From Virgibacillus salexigens (lineage in GTDB: Bacteria; Bacillota; Bacilli; Bacillales; Amphibacillaceae): a DNA stretch of 64,000 nt. The translations under genes were made by a program, and so were the position numbers. The notes beneath the pieces were generated by a model, which saw only the letters and a program-made list of their open reading frames with translations, was not told where the DNA came from and ran no database searches. The stretch covers positions 16,644-80,643 of the forward strand of contig NZ_BNEO01000008.1 in assembly GCF_014905415.1 (NCBI RefSeq), given 5' to 3'. Within the stretch, counting starts at the first letter, position 1. Every line of letters starts with the position of its first letter. Shown here piece by piece: positions 8,750-18,481 of this stretch.

Positions 8750-9190
8750 TGATTTGAAATGTTTCTCTCTAAAAATATTTATTCATTTTCTAAATATAAG
8801 TCAACCAATATTGAAAAGTTAGAGCAGAAGGTTATATTCGTTATAAAAGAAAAGTAGAACCTTACCAATCGATGTATCTGTGCTTGATTACGTAATTTGG
8901 AAGTGAACAATTGTCACAAGTGGACGAGGCTGATTATGAGCGAGGTTTCAAGCTACTTGTAAATGATGAAGTGATTGCTCATCAGCAATTACAAGCGGAA
9001 AATTCGGGTATTTAATCTGTGTTATCCAATTCCTACAGCGTTAACAAAAGGGAAAAAAAAGTTGCTGGAGGTATATATGAAATTCGTGTATAAATCGATA
9101 TGCCACTTTTAACATGGAATAGCTTAACATGCGTTAATAACTGCTACCTGATTGACTTTACTTCATATTCATTCAAGGAAAGGTGTACTA
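8750..9190. other. intergenic region with a possible gene remnant
   Basis: This 440-base gap holds no full gene. From about 8899 to 9015 on the plus strand there is an open stretch of about 39 codons (EQLSQVDEADYERGF, then KLLVNDEVIAHQQLQ) ending in TAA, preceded by a TAA and without start or ribosome site. It reads like the tail of a decayed protein of unknown family. The rest shows nothing I can name. Confidence 0.35.
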
Positions 9191-9192
9191 AT

Positions 9193-9228
9193 AAAACGAG
9201 ACCGCTGAAGAGCAGGTCTCGTTTTATT
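9193..9228. terminator. rho-independent terminator
   Basis: AAAACGAGACC pairs with GGTCTCGTTTT across an 11-base loop, with A and T tracts on both sides. It serves the minus-strand ytvI-like gene. Confidence 0.85.
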
Positions 9229-9264
9229 ATAAAATAGCTTATAATCTTACTTGCTTCCCCCGTT

Positions 9265-10386
9265 TTATTCTTCTTTAAAACCATTTTTTATAAAGTTTCC
9301 AAGGTCGTTAAGTACCCCGATATCTTTAAAAATAACACCGATAATCAAGATCAGTGGACCTAGGAATATACCTACACCACCAAATATTTGCAGCCCTACA
9401 AATAGTGAAATTAGAATAGCCAGGGCATGGAGATTCAAGCTCGTCGATAATATTTTGGGTTCAATAATTTGTCGAACTGCTGCGGTGATTCCGTATAGTA
9501 AACCTAATCCAATGCCCATTCCTATATCTCCGGTAAACAACATATACACCGCCCAAGGAATCAAGATTGTACCAGAACCTAAATAGGGAATGATTTCTGC
9601 AATGCCAACGATAATTGCGATTGTCAAAGCGTGTTCAGCTTTTATTATTAACAGCCCAATGAAAACAATAAAAGAAGCGATAAACATTAAAATTATTTGT
9701 GCTCGAATAAATCCAAATACACGATGTTTAAGAATATTCCAGAATGAAGTTGCTTTTTCCATTATCGATGTAGGAATGCTTTGATGAGCGCGATAGAAAA
9801 TACGTTCCCAATCCTTTCCGATAAAATAAAATGCAATAAATATAAATAAAATAGCAAGCAAAAAGGAAGGGACAATTATAAACAATTGTGTTAATCCATC
9901 AACTATGCTGCTGCCTATTTGGGTTAACGAAGCTGCTAAACGGTTCCCTAATGATGCGATGCTGTCCTGAAGTTGGGCTTGTTGTTTAGGTGTAAACACA
10001 TCCATCGCATTTCCAATTTTTTGCCATAATGGAAAAATAGAATCATTAAAGAAATGCTGTGCCTGTGTAGATGTTGTTTGAATCCATTGTGGAAGCACTT
10101 CAGAAATTCTTCTTACTCCAAAGATGATTAAGAAAACAATTCCGGTAATTGCACCAAACAAAACTGCTAAACTGATTAGTAAAACAACAAATACGGCCAA
10201 TCCATTAGGAACGCGTACTTTAGAACGGATCAACCGAACCAGCGGATAGAACATCCAAACGAGAAGAGCAGCTATCCAAAAAGGGTAGGATACTTTAAAT
10301 ATCCACGTAGCAACCCAAGAAAGTGAAAGTATAGAAAGAAGAACGATTGTAAATCGTAATATAATCATCGCATGGTCTCTTGTCAT
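9265..10386 (-). CDS. ytvI: sporulation integral membrane protein YtvI-like (AI-2E family)
   Basis: A 373-residue AI-2E/PerM-family membrane protein. Features are an N-terminal pair of helices (IVLLSILSLSWVATWIF, FWIAALLVWMFYPL), a second hairpin, an extracytosolic loop of about 80 residues rich in Gln/Thr, and the family C-terminal core (IVGIAEIIPYLGSG, ITAAVRQIIEPKI, IFGGVGIFLGPLILI). Length and the loop fit YtvI of Bacillus rather than longer exporters. YtvI is a conserved sporulation-associated membrane protein of unknown mechanism. AAGGCGGGC precedes the ATG. Monocistronic, with a strong terminator at 9193. Confidence 0.75.
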   Translation of the reverse strand: MTRDHAMIILRFTIVLLSILSLSWVATWIFKVSYPFWIAALLVWMFYPLVRLIRSKVRVPNGLAVFVVLLISLAVLFGAITGIVFLIIFGVRRISEVLPQWIQTTSTQAQHFFNDSIFPLWQKIGNAMDVFTPKQQAQLQDSIASLGNRLAASLTQIGSSIVDGLTQLFIIVPSFLLAILFIFIAFYFIGKDWERIFYRAHQSIPTSIMEKATSFWNILKHRVFGFIRAQIILMFIASFIVFIGLLIIKAEHALTIAIIVGIAEIIPYLGSGTILIPWAVYMLFTGDIGMGIGLGLLYGITAAVRQIIEPKILSTSLNLHALAILISLFVGLQIFGGVGIFLGPLILIIGVIFKDIGVLNDLGNFIKNGFKEE

Positions 10387-10561
10387 GATATGCCCGCCTT
10401 ACATAGTAAATTCATTGATGTATACTATGATATCAGATAATTGGTTTGTAGAATATTTTCAAGTTCGTAAGGGAAATTATTTAAGAACAGGTGTATGATT
10501 GGTATACTACGATAATAAAATTTAATGGTCAATATCTAACGAAGTAAGGAATGATGAATCA

Positions 10562-11212
10562 TTGGCACAAACACATATATTTACGAAAGGTGAGGAAATA
10601 GCAAATGCGATAACACATGGCATAGGCGCATTATTAAGTATAGCAGCTTTAATTGTGCTTATTGTATATTCATCCTTATATGGTACGGCATGGCATGTTG
10701 TTAGCTTTACAATATTTGGTACGACGATGGTGATTCTTTATTTCTCATCGACCCTCGTCCATGCCTTCCCACCAGGAAAAGCGAAAGATCTGTTTGAAAT
10801 CTTTGATCATTCATCCATATATTTGTTTATTGCGGGTACGTATACACCATTTACTTTTCTAGTCATTCAAGGAACTTTAGGTTGGACAATGTTTGGCATT
10901 GTTTGGGGACTTGCAATTGCTGGAACCGTATTTAAAGCATACTTTGTAAAAAAGTATTTGTTTACTTCAACCATGCTTTACATTGCTATGGGGTGGATGG
11001 TGACATTGGGTTGGAATCAGATCATTGAGAATTTACATCCGGGTGGGGTAAAACTGCTAGTTGCTGGAGGTCTCTGTTATACGTTTGGGGCTGTCTTTTA
11101 TGTTTGGAGAGGATTTAGTTATCACCATGCAGTTTGGCATCTATTCGTTATTGCTGGAACAACAGCTCATTTCTTTTGTGTATTACTCTATTTATTGCCA
11201 ATAAATAGTTGA
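10562..11212 (+). CDS. hemolysin III / YqfA-type membrane protein (PAQR-like)
   Basis: A 216-residue, seven-helix protein starting at TTG behind AAGGAATGA. Family motifs are clear: EEIANAITHGIGALLS at the start, FSSTLVHAFPPGKAKDLFEIFDHSSIYLFIAGTYTPF in the centre, and VWHLFVIAGTTAHFF at the end, supplying the His/Ser/Asp zinc cluster of PAQR-fold proteins. Despite the name, bacterial homologues are probably membrane hydrolases or lipid-fluidity factors rather than toxins. Monocistronic. Confidence 0.88.
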   Translation: MAQTHIFTKGEEIANAITHGIGALLSIAALIVLIVYSSLYGTAWHVVSFTIFGTTMVILYFSSTLVHAFPPGKAKDLFEIFDHSSIYLFIAGTYTPFTFLVIQGTLGWTMFGIVWGLAIAGTVFKAYFVKKYLFTSTMLYIAMGWMVTLGWNQIIENLHPGGVKLLVAGGLCYTFGAVFYVWRGFSYHHAVWHLFVIAGTTAHFFCVLLYLLPINS

Positions 11213-11396
11213 AGAAGAATGGAAGGGGTATAATAAAGCAAGAAAATTTTTATATACGATGTACGATGTAAGTAACTTCTTCTAAATAGAAATCTATTGC
11301 CTTAAACCTGACTAAGGAATGGATCCATGCTGTAAGTGTTGCTTGACGTATAAATAGGTAATAGAATGAAAATAAAAACAGAAAGAAGTGAGATAC

Positions 11397-11774
11397 ATGC
11401 TTACAGAAGCAGAGATGAAAGCAAATATGCAACGTTACTTAGATGGTTTCAATAAAAATGATCCTGAGAAGGTAATCTCCCTTTTCGCAGCGGATGCTCA
11501 GGTAGAAGACCCCGTAGGAAGTGAGAAACTAATCGGAAAAGGTAGCCTCGCAGATTTTTTTCGCCAGTCAGTAGCTTCCGTTAAGCAATTAAAATTAGAA
11601 GCTCCGATTCGGGGTTCACATGGTAATTCTGCAGCGATGGCTTTTAGCATTCATGTAGAAAAGGAGGGAATAAAGACCATTATTCATTGTATTGATGTCA
11701 TGACTTTTAATGATGCAGGAAAAATAATTGATATGAAAGCATATTGGGGACCAGAAGACGCTCAACAATTGTAA
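11397..11774 (+). CDS. SnoaL-like / nuclear transport factor 2-fold protein
   Basis: A 125-residue cone-fold protein of the ketosteroid isomerase-like group. An opening helix (MQRYLDGFNKNDPEKVISLFAADAQVEDPVGS) is followed by GKGSLADFF and curved sheet strands ending in DVMTFNDAGKIIDMKAYWGPED. The DPVG and FxDAGKI patterns match steroid delta-isomerase-like members, but the catalytic Tyr/Asp set cannot be confirmed. ATG 11397 has a weak AAGAAGTGA site; GTG 11388 is an alternative. Confidence 0.75.
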   Translation: MLTEAEMKANMQRYLDGFNKNDPEKVISLFAADAQVEDPVGSEKLIGKGSLADFFRQSVASVKQLKLEAPIRGSHGNSAAMAFSIHVEKEGIKTIIHCIDVMTFNDAGKIIDMKAYWGPEDAQQL

Positions 11775-12003
11775 TTGATGATTTTAAACAAACAGCAATA
11801 TGATGCGTAACGAGAAAATCAATACTTTAATCTAGGATAGATATTGTAATATGGCTTTCCAACTAGCTTTGGGATACCTCTATTATCATTATAAATAATA
11901 TGTCTAAAGGAAGGATATCAATAATAGTATAAAGTAGGAGGAAGGTAAGACGTGAAAAACGCCCTTCTACTGAATCGCACAAGTTATTTAAGGGGTAATC
12001 ATC

Positions 12004-12816
12004 ATGGCTATTATTAGGGTGCTACGTGAACTGTTGAGCCGTTATTTTTCTTTTAAGGTATATGATCTGTCTGCACAAATGGCCTATTATCTTCTGTTGT
12101 CTATTTTTCCATTTCTAATCGTAATCTATTCTTTACTTCCATATCTTCCATTAAGTGAAGATTATATTATTGAATTGATTCGGCCATTTGCACCACAAGG
12201 GACATATAGTCTTATTGAGGGGACGGTATCAAATATATTAGCAAATCAGCAAATGGCTTCACTTAGTCTCTTAATTAGTGTTTGGCTGTCTTCCATGGGC
12301 GTACAATGTATGAAACGAATCTTCAATGATATCTATGCTATTGAAGAAAAAGAACCTTTCCTTAAGCAAATTGTAGAAGGTCTTTTATTAACAATCGGAT
12401 TAATGTTTGCTATTTTATTCACGGTTGTCATTCCTGTTGTTGAACGTATCATGCGTCAATATTTGCAGGATGTTCATTTTATGGAACGATTTCAAGGATA
12501 TTGGTTTGTCATTCAATGGGGAGTAGGGAGTGTATTTATTCTCATTTTCTTCATTGGTTTATACTATTTTGCCCCAAACCTTATATTAAGAGTAAGGCAA
12601 GTGTTGCCAGGAGCAATATTTTCAACGATCGGCTGGCAAGTTGTCTCTATTATATTTTCTACTGTTGTCAGTCATAATAATTATTCGGCTTTTTATGGGC
12701 AGTTAGGGAGCATTGTTATTTTAATGCTTTGGTTTTATTTTTCTGCAATGATCATAATTACTGGTGGATTGCTGAATACGATTATTTATCCAGTAACCTC
12801 CAGCGATCGAATTTGA
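12004..12816 (+). CDS. YihY/virulence factor BrkB family membrane protein
   Basis: A 270-residue, six-helix membrane protein. The signature DLSAQMAYYLLLSIFPFLIVIYSLLPYLP is at residues 20-48, and the C-terminal core LPGAIFSTIGWQ and YGQLGSIVILMLWFYFSAMIIITGG is complete. Formerly misnamed RNase BN; the function in Gram-positives is unknown. AAGGGG lies upstream of ATG. A strong terminator follows at 12892. Confidence 0.88.
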   Translation: MAIIRVLRELLSRYFSFKVYDLSAQMAYYLLLSIFPFLIVIYSLLPYLPLSEDYIIELIRPFAPQGTYSLIEGTVSNILANQQMASLSLLISVWLSSMGVQCMKRIFNDIYAIEEKEPFLKQIVEGLLLTIGLMFAILFTVVIPVVERIMRQYLQDVHFMERFQGYWFVIQWGVGSVFILIFFIGLYYFAPNLILRVRQVLPGAIFSTIGWQVVSIIFSTVVSHNNYSAFYGQLGSIVILMLWFYFSAMIIITGGLLNTIIYPVTSSDRI

Positions 12817-12891
12817 TACTGAACTTCGGATAAGTAATCATAAGCTATGTATGCATTCAACTATAAAATGCGCGTACAAATTCTGAAACTT

Positions 12892-12926
12892 CCCCATTAG
12901 GTGTACGTAGTCTAATGGGGTTTTTT
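12892..12926 (+). terminator. rho-independent terminator
   Basis: CCCCATTAG and CTAATGGGG form a 9-bp stem followed by six T residues. Confidence 0.85.
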
Positions 12927-13084
12927 AGGTTAAAAATAACATCATGATATTTGAATCTTGAGCCATATTGTTGAGGAAATGGATGTGGCATTGAAAAATT
13001 TACAGTTGTTCATACTTACGGTTTACAAGAACGAAGCCAGTTAGTTATATTAAAAGTAAGATTTGGAATAGGGGGGAAAGAGAA

Positions 13085-13600
13085 TTGAAAATGGATGTGA
13101 GATACCCAATTGGTAAATTACAGGTTCCTGAAAAGGTAACATTTGAAAACATTAAAGAATGGTTAAAGCAAATCGAAACATACACGATTCGATTAGGGGA
13201 TACTGTCAACGCATTAAGTGATGAGGAATTAAGCAAAACGTATCGTGATGGTAGCTGGACAGTTCGACAACTTGTTCATCATATTGCTGATTCTCAGTTG
13301 AACATGTACCAGCGTTTGAAGCTGGCTTTAACAGATGAGAGTCCAACAGTACCAGCCTTTGATGAAGAAAAATGGGCTATTCAACCGGATACAAAGCTTC
13401 CCGTAGAATGTTCTATAAAAATGTTGGAAGGTATCAATGAGCGCATCGTATCTTTGGGTCATCGTTTAACTAAAGAGCAGTTAGATCGAGCTTTTGTTCA
13501 TCAGATGAATGGTAAAATAACAGTTGCAACAAAGGTTGCAAAATTAGCTTGGCATGAAGAGCATCACTTGGCCCATATAAAAATCGCATTATCAAAATAG
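13085..13600 (+). CDS. YfiT/BstA-like DinB-fold metal-dependent transferase
   Basis: A 171-residue four-helix-bundle protein. It matches YfiT of B. subtilis in its signature opening (RYPIGKLQVPE), YRDGSWTVRQLVHHIADS and the C-terminal AWHEEHHLAHI; His in VHHIADS and the two His of EEHHLAH form the metal triad. Family members act as bacillithiol-S-transferases or metal-dependent hydrolases in thiol-linked detoxification. TTG at 13085 is used because GGGGGG ends 8 bases before it; ATG at 13091 is possible. Ended by a long hairpin. Confidence 0.85.
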   Translation: MKMDVRYPIGKLQVPEKVTFENIKEWLKQIETYTIRLGDTVNALSDEELSKTYRDGSWTVRQLVHHIADSQLNMYQRLKLALTDESPTVPAFDEEKWAIQPDTKLPVECSIKMLEGINERIVSLGHRLTKEQLDRAFVHQMNGKITVATKVAKLAWHEEHHLAHIKIALSK

Positions 13601-13610
13601 CATCTTAGTT

Positions 13611-13650
13611 AAAAATTGGTTTATCAAACTTGATAAGCCAATTTTTAAAA
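13611..13650. terminator. rho-independent terminator
   Basis: AAAAATTGGTTTATCA pairs with TGATAAGCCAATTTTT (one G-T pair) around a tiny loop, with A/T tracts on both sides. Confidence 0.75.
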
Positions 13651-13700
13651 TGGGGAAAGAAAACAGTAGTTCTATTCAATGTCCTTGAAGGGGTGTATGT

Positions 13701-14231
13701 ATGCGAAAGTTGTTTGTTTTACTTTGTTATTCTGGTGCTCTTCTATTTTTAGTTAGTGCTTGTGGAAACACAGACGAGGATGCTTCAGATTCTACAAATA
13801 CTGCAGTGGGGCTTGGTCAGCGTTTTATTGAAGAATTATATAGTGTTGACAACTCTAGTTTTGATTATAATGGTATGACTGCTGAATCACTTATTCATGC
13901 TCAAAACGAATTTTCATCTTATTTTACAGAAAAGGAATTTGAAGAACTAGCAAACAAACGATTTTTTTTAATGCCATTAGAGGCGGCAAGCAATCAAAAT
14001 AATACCATTTCCGTTCAAAATATTGAATTCGAAAAAACTGGCGGTGATCCAGAAGAAAGTAATTCACTTGATTTTGATCATTCCTTCACGTTGATATTTA
14101 AGGATCAAGAAGGAAACGAACAAGATAAGGTGAAGATTGAGGGGCAGATGACTGTTATAGATACAGAGAATGGATTAAAAATAGATAGATACCATGATAG
14201 TGAAATTCCTATTGAGAAGCTAAACCATTAA
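13701..14231 (+). CDS. lipoprotein of unknown function
   Basis: A 176-residue exported lipoprotein: a basic start (MRK), a hydrophobic core, and lipobox LVSAC (Cys 21), then an acidic linker. The mature part (FIEELYSVDNSSFDYNGM, SYFTEKEFEELANKRF, TGGDPEESNSLDFDHSFTLIFKDQEG) has a mixed alpha/beta profile similar to NTF2-like lipoproteins but I cannot assign a family. GAAGGGGTG precedes the ATG. Monocistronic. Confidence 0.75.
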   Translation: MRKLFVLLCYSGALLFLVSACGNTDEDASDSTNTAVGLGQRFIEELYSVDNSSFDYNGMTAESLIHAQNEFSSYFTEKEFEELANKRFFLMPLEAASNQNNTISVQNIEFEKTGGDPEESNSLDFDHSFTLIFKDQEGNEQDKVKIEGQMTVIDTENGLKIDRYHDSEIPIEKLNH

Positions 14232-14388
14232 AGTTGCCATTATTGTGATAAATATCGGTGAGTTATAATGACACCAGATAAACCAGATAAGGACATAAAT
14301 AGAGGGATCTTAATGATATAAATAGAAATTAGTAATAAAATTTACTAATAAGTTCTGTGTACCTTTATTATGGAGGAGATGAAATATA

Positions 14389-14871
14389 TTGCAGGTTCAA
14401 GATGTTCTATTGGATCAGTTTTTAGCAAATGCCAATGACCCAAGCTGGTACCTTCCATTTACAGGATCAGTTCAAAATTTATCAGAGGAAGAAGCATTTT
14501 GGAGGCCTACTGAAGATAGTCATAGTATCGCTGAAATTGTACAGCATTTAATCTACTGGAATGAAACATGGCAAATAAGATACCAAAAATCAGATTTTAA
14601 AGCTGTTCCGTCTATGGAAGATAACAGTAAAAGCTTTATTGTTCCAGATCACAAAATGTTTCATGAATTAAGTGGGGAATTATTAGAGGTACTGTTACAA
14701 TGGCAAGGTCTGCTTACAGAAAAACAACTCGAGAGGGATGTAAAGGGATTCCCTGTATCCGCTAAATGGTATGAGTTACTTGGAAATGCGATTACTCATA
14801 ATGCCTATCATATTGGTCAAATTGTTTATATACGGAAGTTGCAAAAAGGTTGGAAGCGTAGTGATAAGTAA
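14389..14871 (+). CDS. DinB family protein
   Basis: A 160-residue four-helix-bundle protein of the DinB/YfiT superfamily. EEAFWRP, SIAEIVQHLIYWNETW and ITHNAYHIGQIVYIRK give the three conserved His (HL, HN, HI) for a divalent metal. Starts at TTG after GGAGGAGATG, with a slightly long spacing. Members are presumed metal-dependent thiol transferases or DNA-damage-inducible proteins. It lies about 0.8 kb after the YfiT-like gene with a lipoprotein gene between them. Confidence 0.82.
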   Translation: MQVQDVLLDQFLANANDPSWYLPFTGSVQNLSEEEAFWRPTEDSHSIAEIVQHLIYWNETWQIRYQKSDFKAVPSMEDNSKSFIVPDHKMFHELSGELLEVLLQWQGLLTEKQLERDVKGFPVSAKWYELLGNAITHNAYHIGQIVYIRKLQKGWKRSDK

Positions 14872-15033
14872 TTTTATTAATTCTTCTACTAGTGGGGGTA
14901 GCAATTAGGCCATTTCATCTATTTTAGCGTATCCATCTTGAGACGGAGTGATTACTACAACTTAAGTTTATTGTTCAAGCTTTTTATTTAGGATATATTC
15001 AACTTAAAAAGAATATATAGAGAAGGTAATCAT

Positions 15034-16014
15034 ATGAAGAAGAAAAATAAAATGAGTCTCTTGAAAATGATTGGATTTTTTTTGCTATTCATCATTTTAA
15101 TCAGTCTATTATGGTTCATTTCCCATCAGGCAATGAACATATATGAAAAAAATTATTATCCTCCCATTGGTCAATTAGTCCGAGTGGACGGAGATCGAAT
15201 GCATGTCTATACGAAGGGGGAAGGGGAAAACACAATTGTGTTGCTGCCCGGTCTGGGGACAACTGCTCCTGCATTAGATTTCGAGCCATTGGTAGATGAA
15301 ATATCTAAACAGCATAGGGTTGTAATCGTAGAACCATTTGGATATGGGTGGAGTGATATAACGAACAAAGAACGAACTGTAGAAAATATAGTGGAAGAGA
15401 TTAGGTTCGCTTTGCAAAAAGCGAATATAGAAGGTCCATATATATTAATGCCTCACTCTATTTCAGGGATTTATAGTGTGTATTATTCAAATAAATATCC
15501 GGACGAGATCGAAGCAGTAATTGGAATCGATGCTACTTTGCCGAAAGCAACAGCGTATTTTAATGAAGATCTACCTGCAATGCCTAGTATTATGAGATAT
15601 GTTGCACCGACAGGAGTGGCAAGGTTATTATTATATATCGAAGCAGATGCTTATCTTCCTTTAGCGGAGACCGGAACATACACCGAAGAAAACCTACAGA
15701 AAACGAAAGTAATATCTGCTTGGAAGGCTTATAACAAGAACGTTGTTGATGAAGCAAATGAACTAAATAATAATATTGATAAAACAGATAATTTGTCATT
15801 CCCGATAGATATGCCAGTTTTATTTTTTACTACTAAAAAAGATAACGTAAATGATGAAGGCAAATCAAATGTAACCTTTTATCAATCCCAGTTAACAAAA
15901 TGTCCTTTGAGTAAAATAGTCACTATAGAAGGGCATCATTATCTTCACTGGACTCACTATAAAGAGATGAGCGTTGAAGTAAACGAGTTCACAGAATCAT
16001 TTAATGATAAGTAA
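15034..16014 (+). CDS. membrane-anchored alpha/beta hydrolase
   Basis: A 326-residue protein with one N-terminal helix (residues 11-34) and an extracytosolic alpha/beta hydrolase domain. VDGDRMHVYTKGEGENTIVLLPGLGTT gives the oxyanion region, and MPHSISGIYS holds the nucleophile elbow: Ser in H-S-I, where the usual flanking glycines are replaced by Pro and Ser. The catalytic His is probably in EGHHYLHW. Preceded by GAGAAGG. Likely an esterase or lipase of unknown substrate. Monocistronic. Confidence 0.82.
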   Translation: MKKKNKMSLLKMIGFFLLFIILISLLWFISHQAMNIYEKNYYPPIGQLVRVDGDRMHVYTKGEGENTIVLLPGLGTTAPALDFEPLVDEISKQHRVVIVEPFGYGWSDITNKERTVENIVEEIRFALQKANIEGPYILMPHSISGIYSVYYSNKYPDEIEAVIGIDATLPKATAYFNEDLPAMPSIMRYVAPTGVARLLLYIEADAYLPLAETGTYTEENLQKTKVISAWKAYNKNVVDEANELNNNIDKTDNLSFPIDMPVLFFTTKKDNVNDEGKSNVTFYQSQLTKCPLSKIVTIEGHHYLHWTHYKEMSVEVNEFTESFNDK

Positions 16015-16242
16015 GTATTATCTTAGGGGCTTTCCTTCAGAAATGTCTTCCAAATGATCTGCACCTGTTTAGAATTGTAAGATTGTTGAAGAACACAAGA
16101 ATGATTTATTATTATATAAATGTTTGGTACTATAAAACCATGAAAATAACTATGTTGATGTTATTTCTGCCTAAACAAACGTTAAATTATTTGAAGTAGT
16201 AGAGAATAGCCAGACGTCAGATTGAAGGTCAGGGAGGATAAT

Positions 16243-16722
16243 ATGATGAATCAACTTGGAACACTACATGGGTCAAATGGCCGTTATGCTATAAGATTTA
16301 AACGTTTTTTCTTTTATCAACCGAAAGAAGTTTTCCGTGTCATTACGAATCCCAGTTACTTCTCCCAATGGTACCCTTTTGCAACAGGGGAGATGAACCT
16401 TAGATTAGGAGGTAAGATTGCCTTTGATGATGGTGAAGGGACGACATATGAAGGTATCATAACAGAATTAAAGAACCCCCATACTTTTGAGTTCCGTGAA
16501 GTTGATGATCTTATACGAATCTCATTACTGGAAGAGGATGAAGGATGCCAAATGGTCTTCACCCACATTTTCGATGATAAGGAAATGGCAATGTATATTG
16601 CTGCAGGATGGCATAGATGTCTGGATGCACTTCAACAAATAGTTAACAGACAACCAGTTGAATGGAAAGATAATTCAGCTGAGTTAAGGAAATTATATCG
16701 AGAAGCATTTGATAGATTTTGA
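16243..16722 (+). CDS. SRPBCC/AHSA1-like START-fold protein
   Basis: A 159-residue protein of the Aha1/CalC branch of the SRPBCC fold. FYQPKEVFRVITNPSYFSQWYPF, LRLGGKIAFDDGEG, TFEFREVDDLIRISLLEEDEGCQMVFTHIF and the final amphipathic helix (AAGWHRCLDALQQI) are diagnostic. GGAGG at 16233-16237 favours ATG 16243 or 16246 over an upstream TTG at 16222. Such proteins bind hydrophobic ligands; no partner is evident. Confidence 0.85.
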   Translation: MMNQLGTLHGSNGRYAIRFKRFFFYQPKEVFRVITNPSYFSQWYPFATGEMNLRLGGKIAFDDGEGTTYEGIITELKNPHTFEFREVDDLIRISLLEEDEGCQMVFTHIFDDKEMAMYIAAGWHRCLDALQQIVNRQPVEWKDNSAELRKLYREAFDRF

Positions 16723-16767
16723 TAAATAGTATAGAAAAATCGTTATAGGAAGTTTCATTCTATATAA

Positions 16768-16802
16768 GGGCGCAATTCCAGAATATGAATTGTGCTCTTT
16801 TA
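16768..16802 (+). terminator. rho-independent terminator
   Basis: GGGCGCAATTC and GAATTGTGCTC pair (two wobble pairs) around an 8-base loop, then TTTTAT. Confidence 0.65.
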
Positions 16803-16957
16803 TATTAATATGTTCTCATATAATAGAGGGGGATTTATTTCGTAGTGATAATCAAAATGAAACAAATATAACTAAAAGTCTAGTATGAAGAATATTTCAA
16901 AAGTCTGCTGAAGAGCTGCTAAATATCCCAATTTTCTTATACAGTAAGCGAGGGTTT

Positions 16958-17485
16958 TTGAAAGTGAAACATTATATATTTGTAAGCTTAGTAACGTGGT
17001 TGTGTTTCGGTTTAATACTATCTGCCTGTAAAAATCAAGAAGACTCTAACAATGATTACTTGTTACTAATGGGTGAAAGTGAAAGCTGGAACTTAAATAG
17101 TTATGAAATTGAGATAACACAAAAGGAGTTTAAAGCAGGCCATGGAACACTAAAAATGAAAAATAACAAAGAATACAATACAGATTCTTTTCAATTCGAA
17201 ACACATGCTATCATTAATGACGAAGATAAAACGGTTCATTCTGGTTCGGTATCAGGGTTAGGGATTGACATAGCAGAAAAAACCACGGGAACCATTGAAG
17301 GTGGTACATACCTAAAGGAAAATGGGGAACTTATTTCACTTGACGACGTCAATGATATATATATGATTATTGAGTGGTGGAATCCGATCAAAAACAGAAA
17401 GGTTAAAGAACGGATCGATTTATATCATTCAAAAAATAAATCTATTAGTTACAGCAAACATGTTGAAAACAACGAGGGGGAGTAA
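16958..17485 (+). CDS. lipoprotein of unknown function
   Basis: A 175-residue lipoprotein. A signal with core YIFVSLVTWLCFGLIL ends in lipobox LSAC (Cys 24). The mature part reads like a small beta-sandwich (SWNLNSYEIEITQKEF, GHGTLKMKNNKEY, GSVSGLGIDIAEKTTGTIEGGTY). TTG at 16958 follows GAGGG closely; GTG at 16964 is an alternative. It abuts the next gene with no gap, so the two membrane-associated products probably work together. No family recognised. Confidence 0.7.
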   Translation: MKVKHYIFVSLVTWLCFGLILSACKNQEDSNNDYLLLMGESESWNLNSYEIEITQKEFKAGHGTLKMKNNKEYNTDSFQFETHAIINDEDKTVHSGSVSGLGIDIAEKTTGTIEGGTYLKENGELISLDDVNDIYMIIEWWNPIKNRKVKERIDLYHSKNKSISYSKHVENNEGE

Positions 17486-18079
17486 ATGGATCCGAATGAT
17501 TTAAGAAGAATGAGGACCCAACAAATGGCTATTACAAATGGTTTATTAATCATTTTTCTAATGCTTCTTTTTGTTATTACCTGTATTATGGATGTATCAC
17601 TTTTTGTATTTGTTGGTGTTTTCCTACTGATTCAATCAATTATGGACTTGTTAAAGGGGGAGTCTACAAACAAATTCATTCCTGTTTTTGAACAGATAAC
17701 AATTTATGAGAAACAAAAGATGGGAAAAGAATGGCTTAAACAACGGAAAATGAGCTATATATGGAATTTTATCCTCAGCAGTTTTATGTTTTTGCAATAC
17801 TACTTTTACAGGAATTCGGAAGAGGTTCTATTTGAAGTAGATGTTACTTTTATGTTCATAATCACCTTTACTGTTATTATTCTAGTAAACATTAGTCTCC
17901 TTCTACATTTCAGAAAAGTTGATAGAGCTAACTCAGAGGCAGATTTGCAAGGTTATACATGGAAAACAATTCTTCTATCTATTGCTATAGGTGCTGTACT
18001 TGGGCTTTTATTATTTTTTATTATTCTATTTTATATCCATTCATCTATCTCATATTTTAGTATAAAAGGAACTAATTAA
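17486..18079 (+). CDS. four-helix membrane protein, unknown
   Basis: A 197-residue integral membrane protein whose ATG directly follows the lipoprotein stop; GAGGGGGAG in the end of that gene is its ribosome site, implying translational coupling. There are two N-terminal helices (residues 17-55), a basic cytosolic loop (EKQKMGKEWLKQRK), a further helix pair at 88-140 and a last helix at 160-185. No family recognised. It may be a sensor or permease-like partner of the lipoprotein. Confidence 0.7.
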   Translation: MDPNDLRRMRTQQMAITNGLLIIFLMLLFVITCIMDVSLFVFVGVFLLIQSIMDLLKGESTNKFIPVFEQITIYEKQKMGKEWLKQRKMSYIWNFILSSFMFLQYYFYRNSEEVLFEVDVTFMFIITFTVIILVNISLLLHFRKVDRANSEADLQGYTWKTILLSIAIGAVLGLLLFFIILFYIHSSISYFSIKGTN

Positions 18080-18200
18080 AGTAACTGCTTGCTAATCCAT
18101 GCTTAGACTGTCTAAATTAAATGGGCTTGTTTCTCAAATGCATAAATGTGCCTTTGTATCATTAATTACAAAAAGTGACGAAGAAAAGGGAGGGGGAAAA

Positions 18201-18449
18201 ATGAGTACACATAAACTTTTAAATGTAATTGGTTTAGTAACAATAGTGTCAGTAATCATTTATTTTATGGCTTATAACCACGAATATAGTAAAGATAAAA
18301 TCATTTCAGGATTAATTTTTTACTTAGCAGCAACCGTGATTTATTTTTTATTTGTGTATCTTTATCACAAAAGTAAACAGGGACAAAAACTCGTATTATA
18401 TGGGTTAGGAATCATTACTTTGATTCTAATTTTTCTTATCTTAGGATGA
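18201..18449 (+). CDS. small three-helix membrane protein
   Basis: An 82-residue protein starting at ATG 18201 behind AGGGAGGGGG. Hydrophobic helices span residues 5-24, 33-53 and 62-81, with short charged connectors (HEYSKDK, HKSKQGQK). The frame extends upstream but only this start has a ribosome site. Its stop overlaps the possible ATG of the next frame. Unknown function; part of a run of small membrane genes from 16958 to 18667. Confidence 0.6.
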   Translation: MSTHKLLNVIGLVTIVSVIIYFMAYNHEYSKDKIISGLIFYLAATVIYFLFVYLYHKSKQGQKLVLYGLGIITLILIFLILG

Positions 18450-18481
18450 TGAAATTCAAAGCTTTTAGGGGGAAAGACATT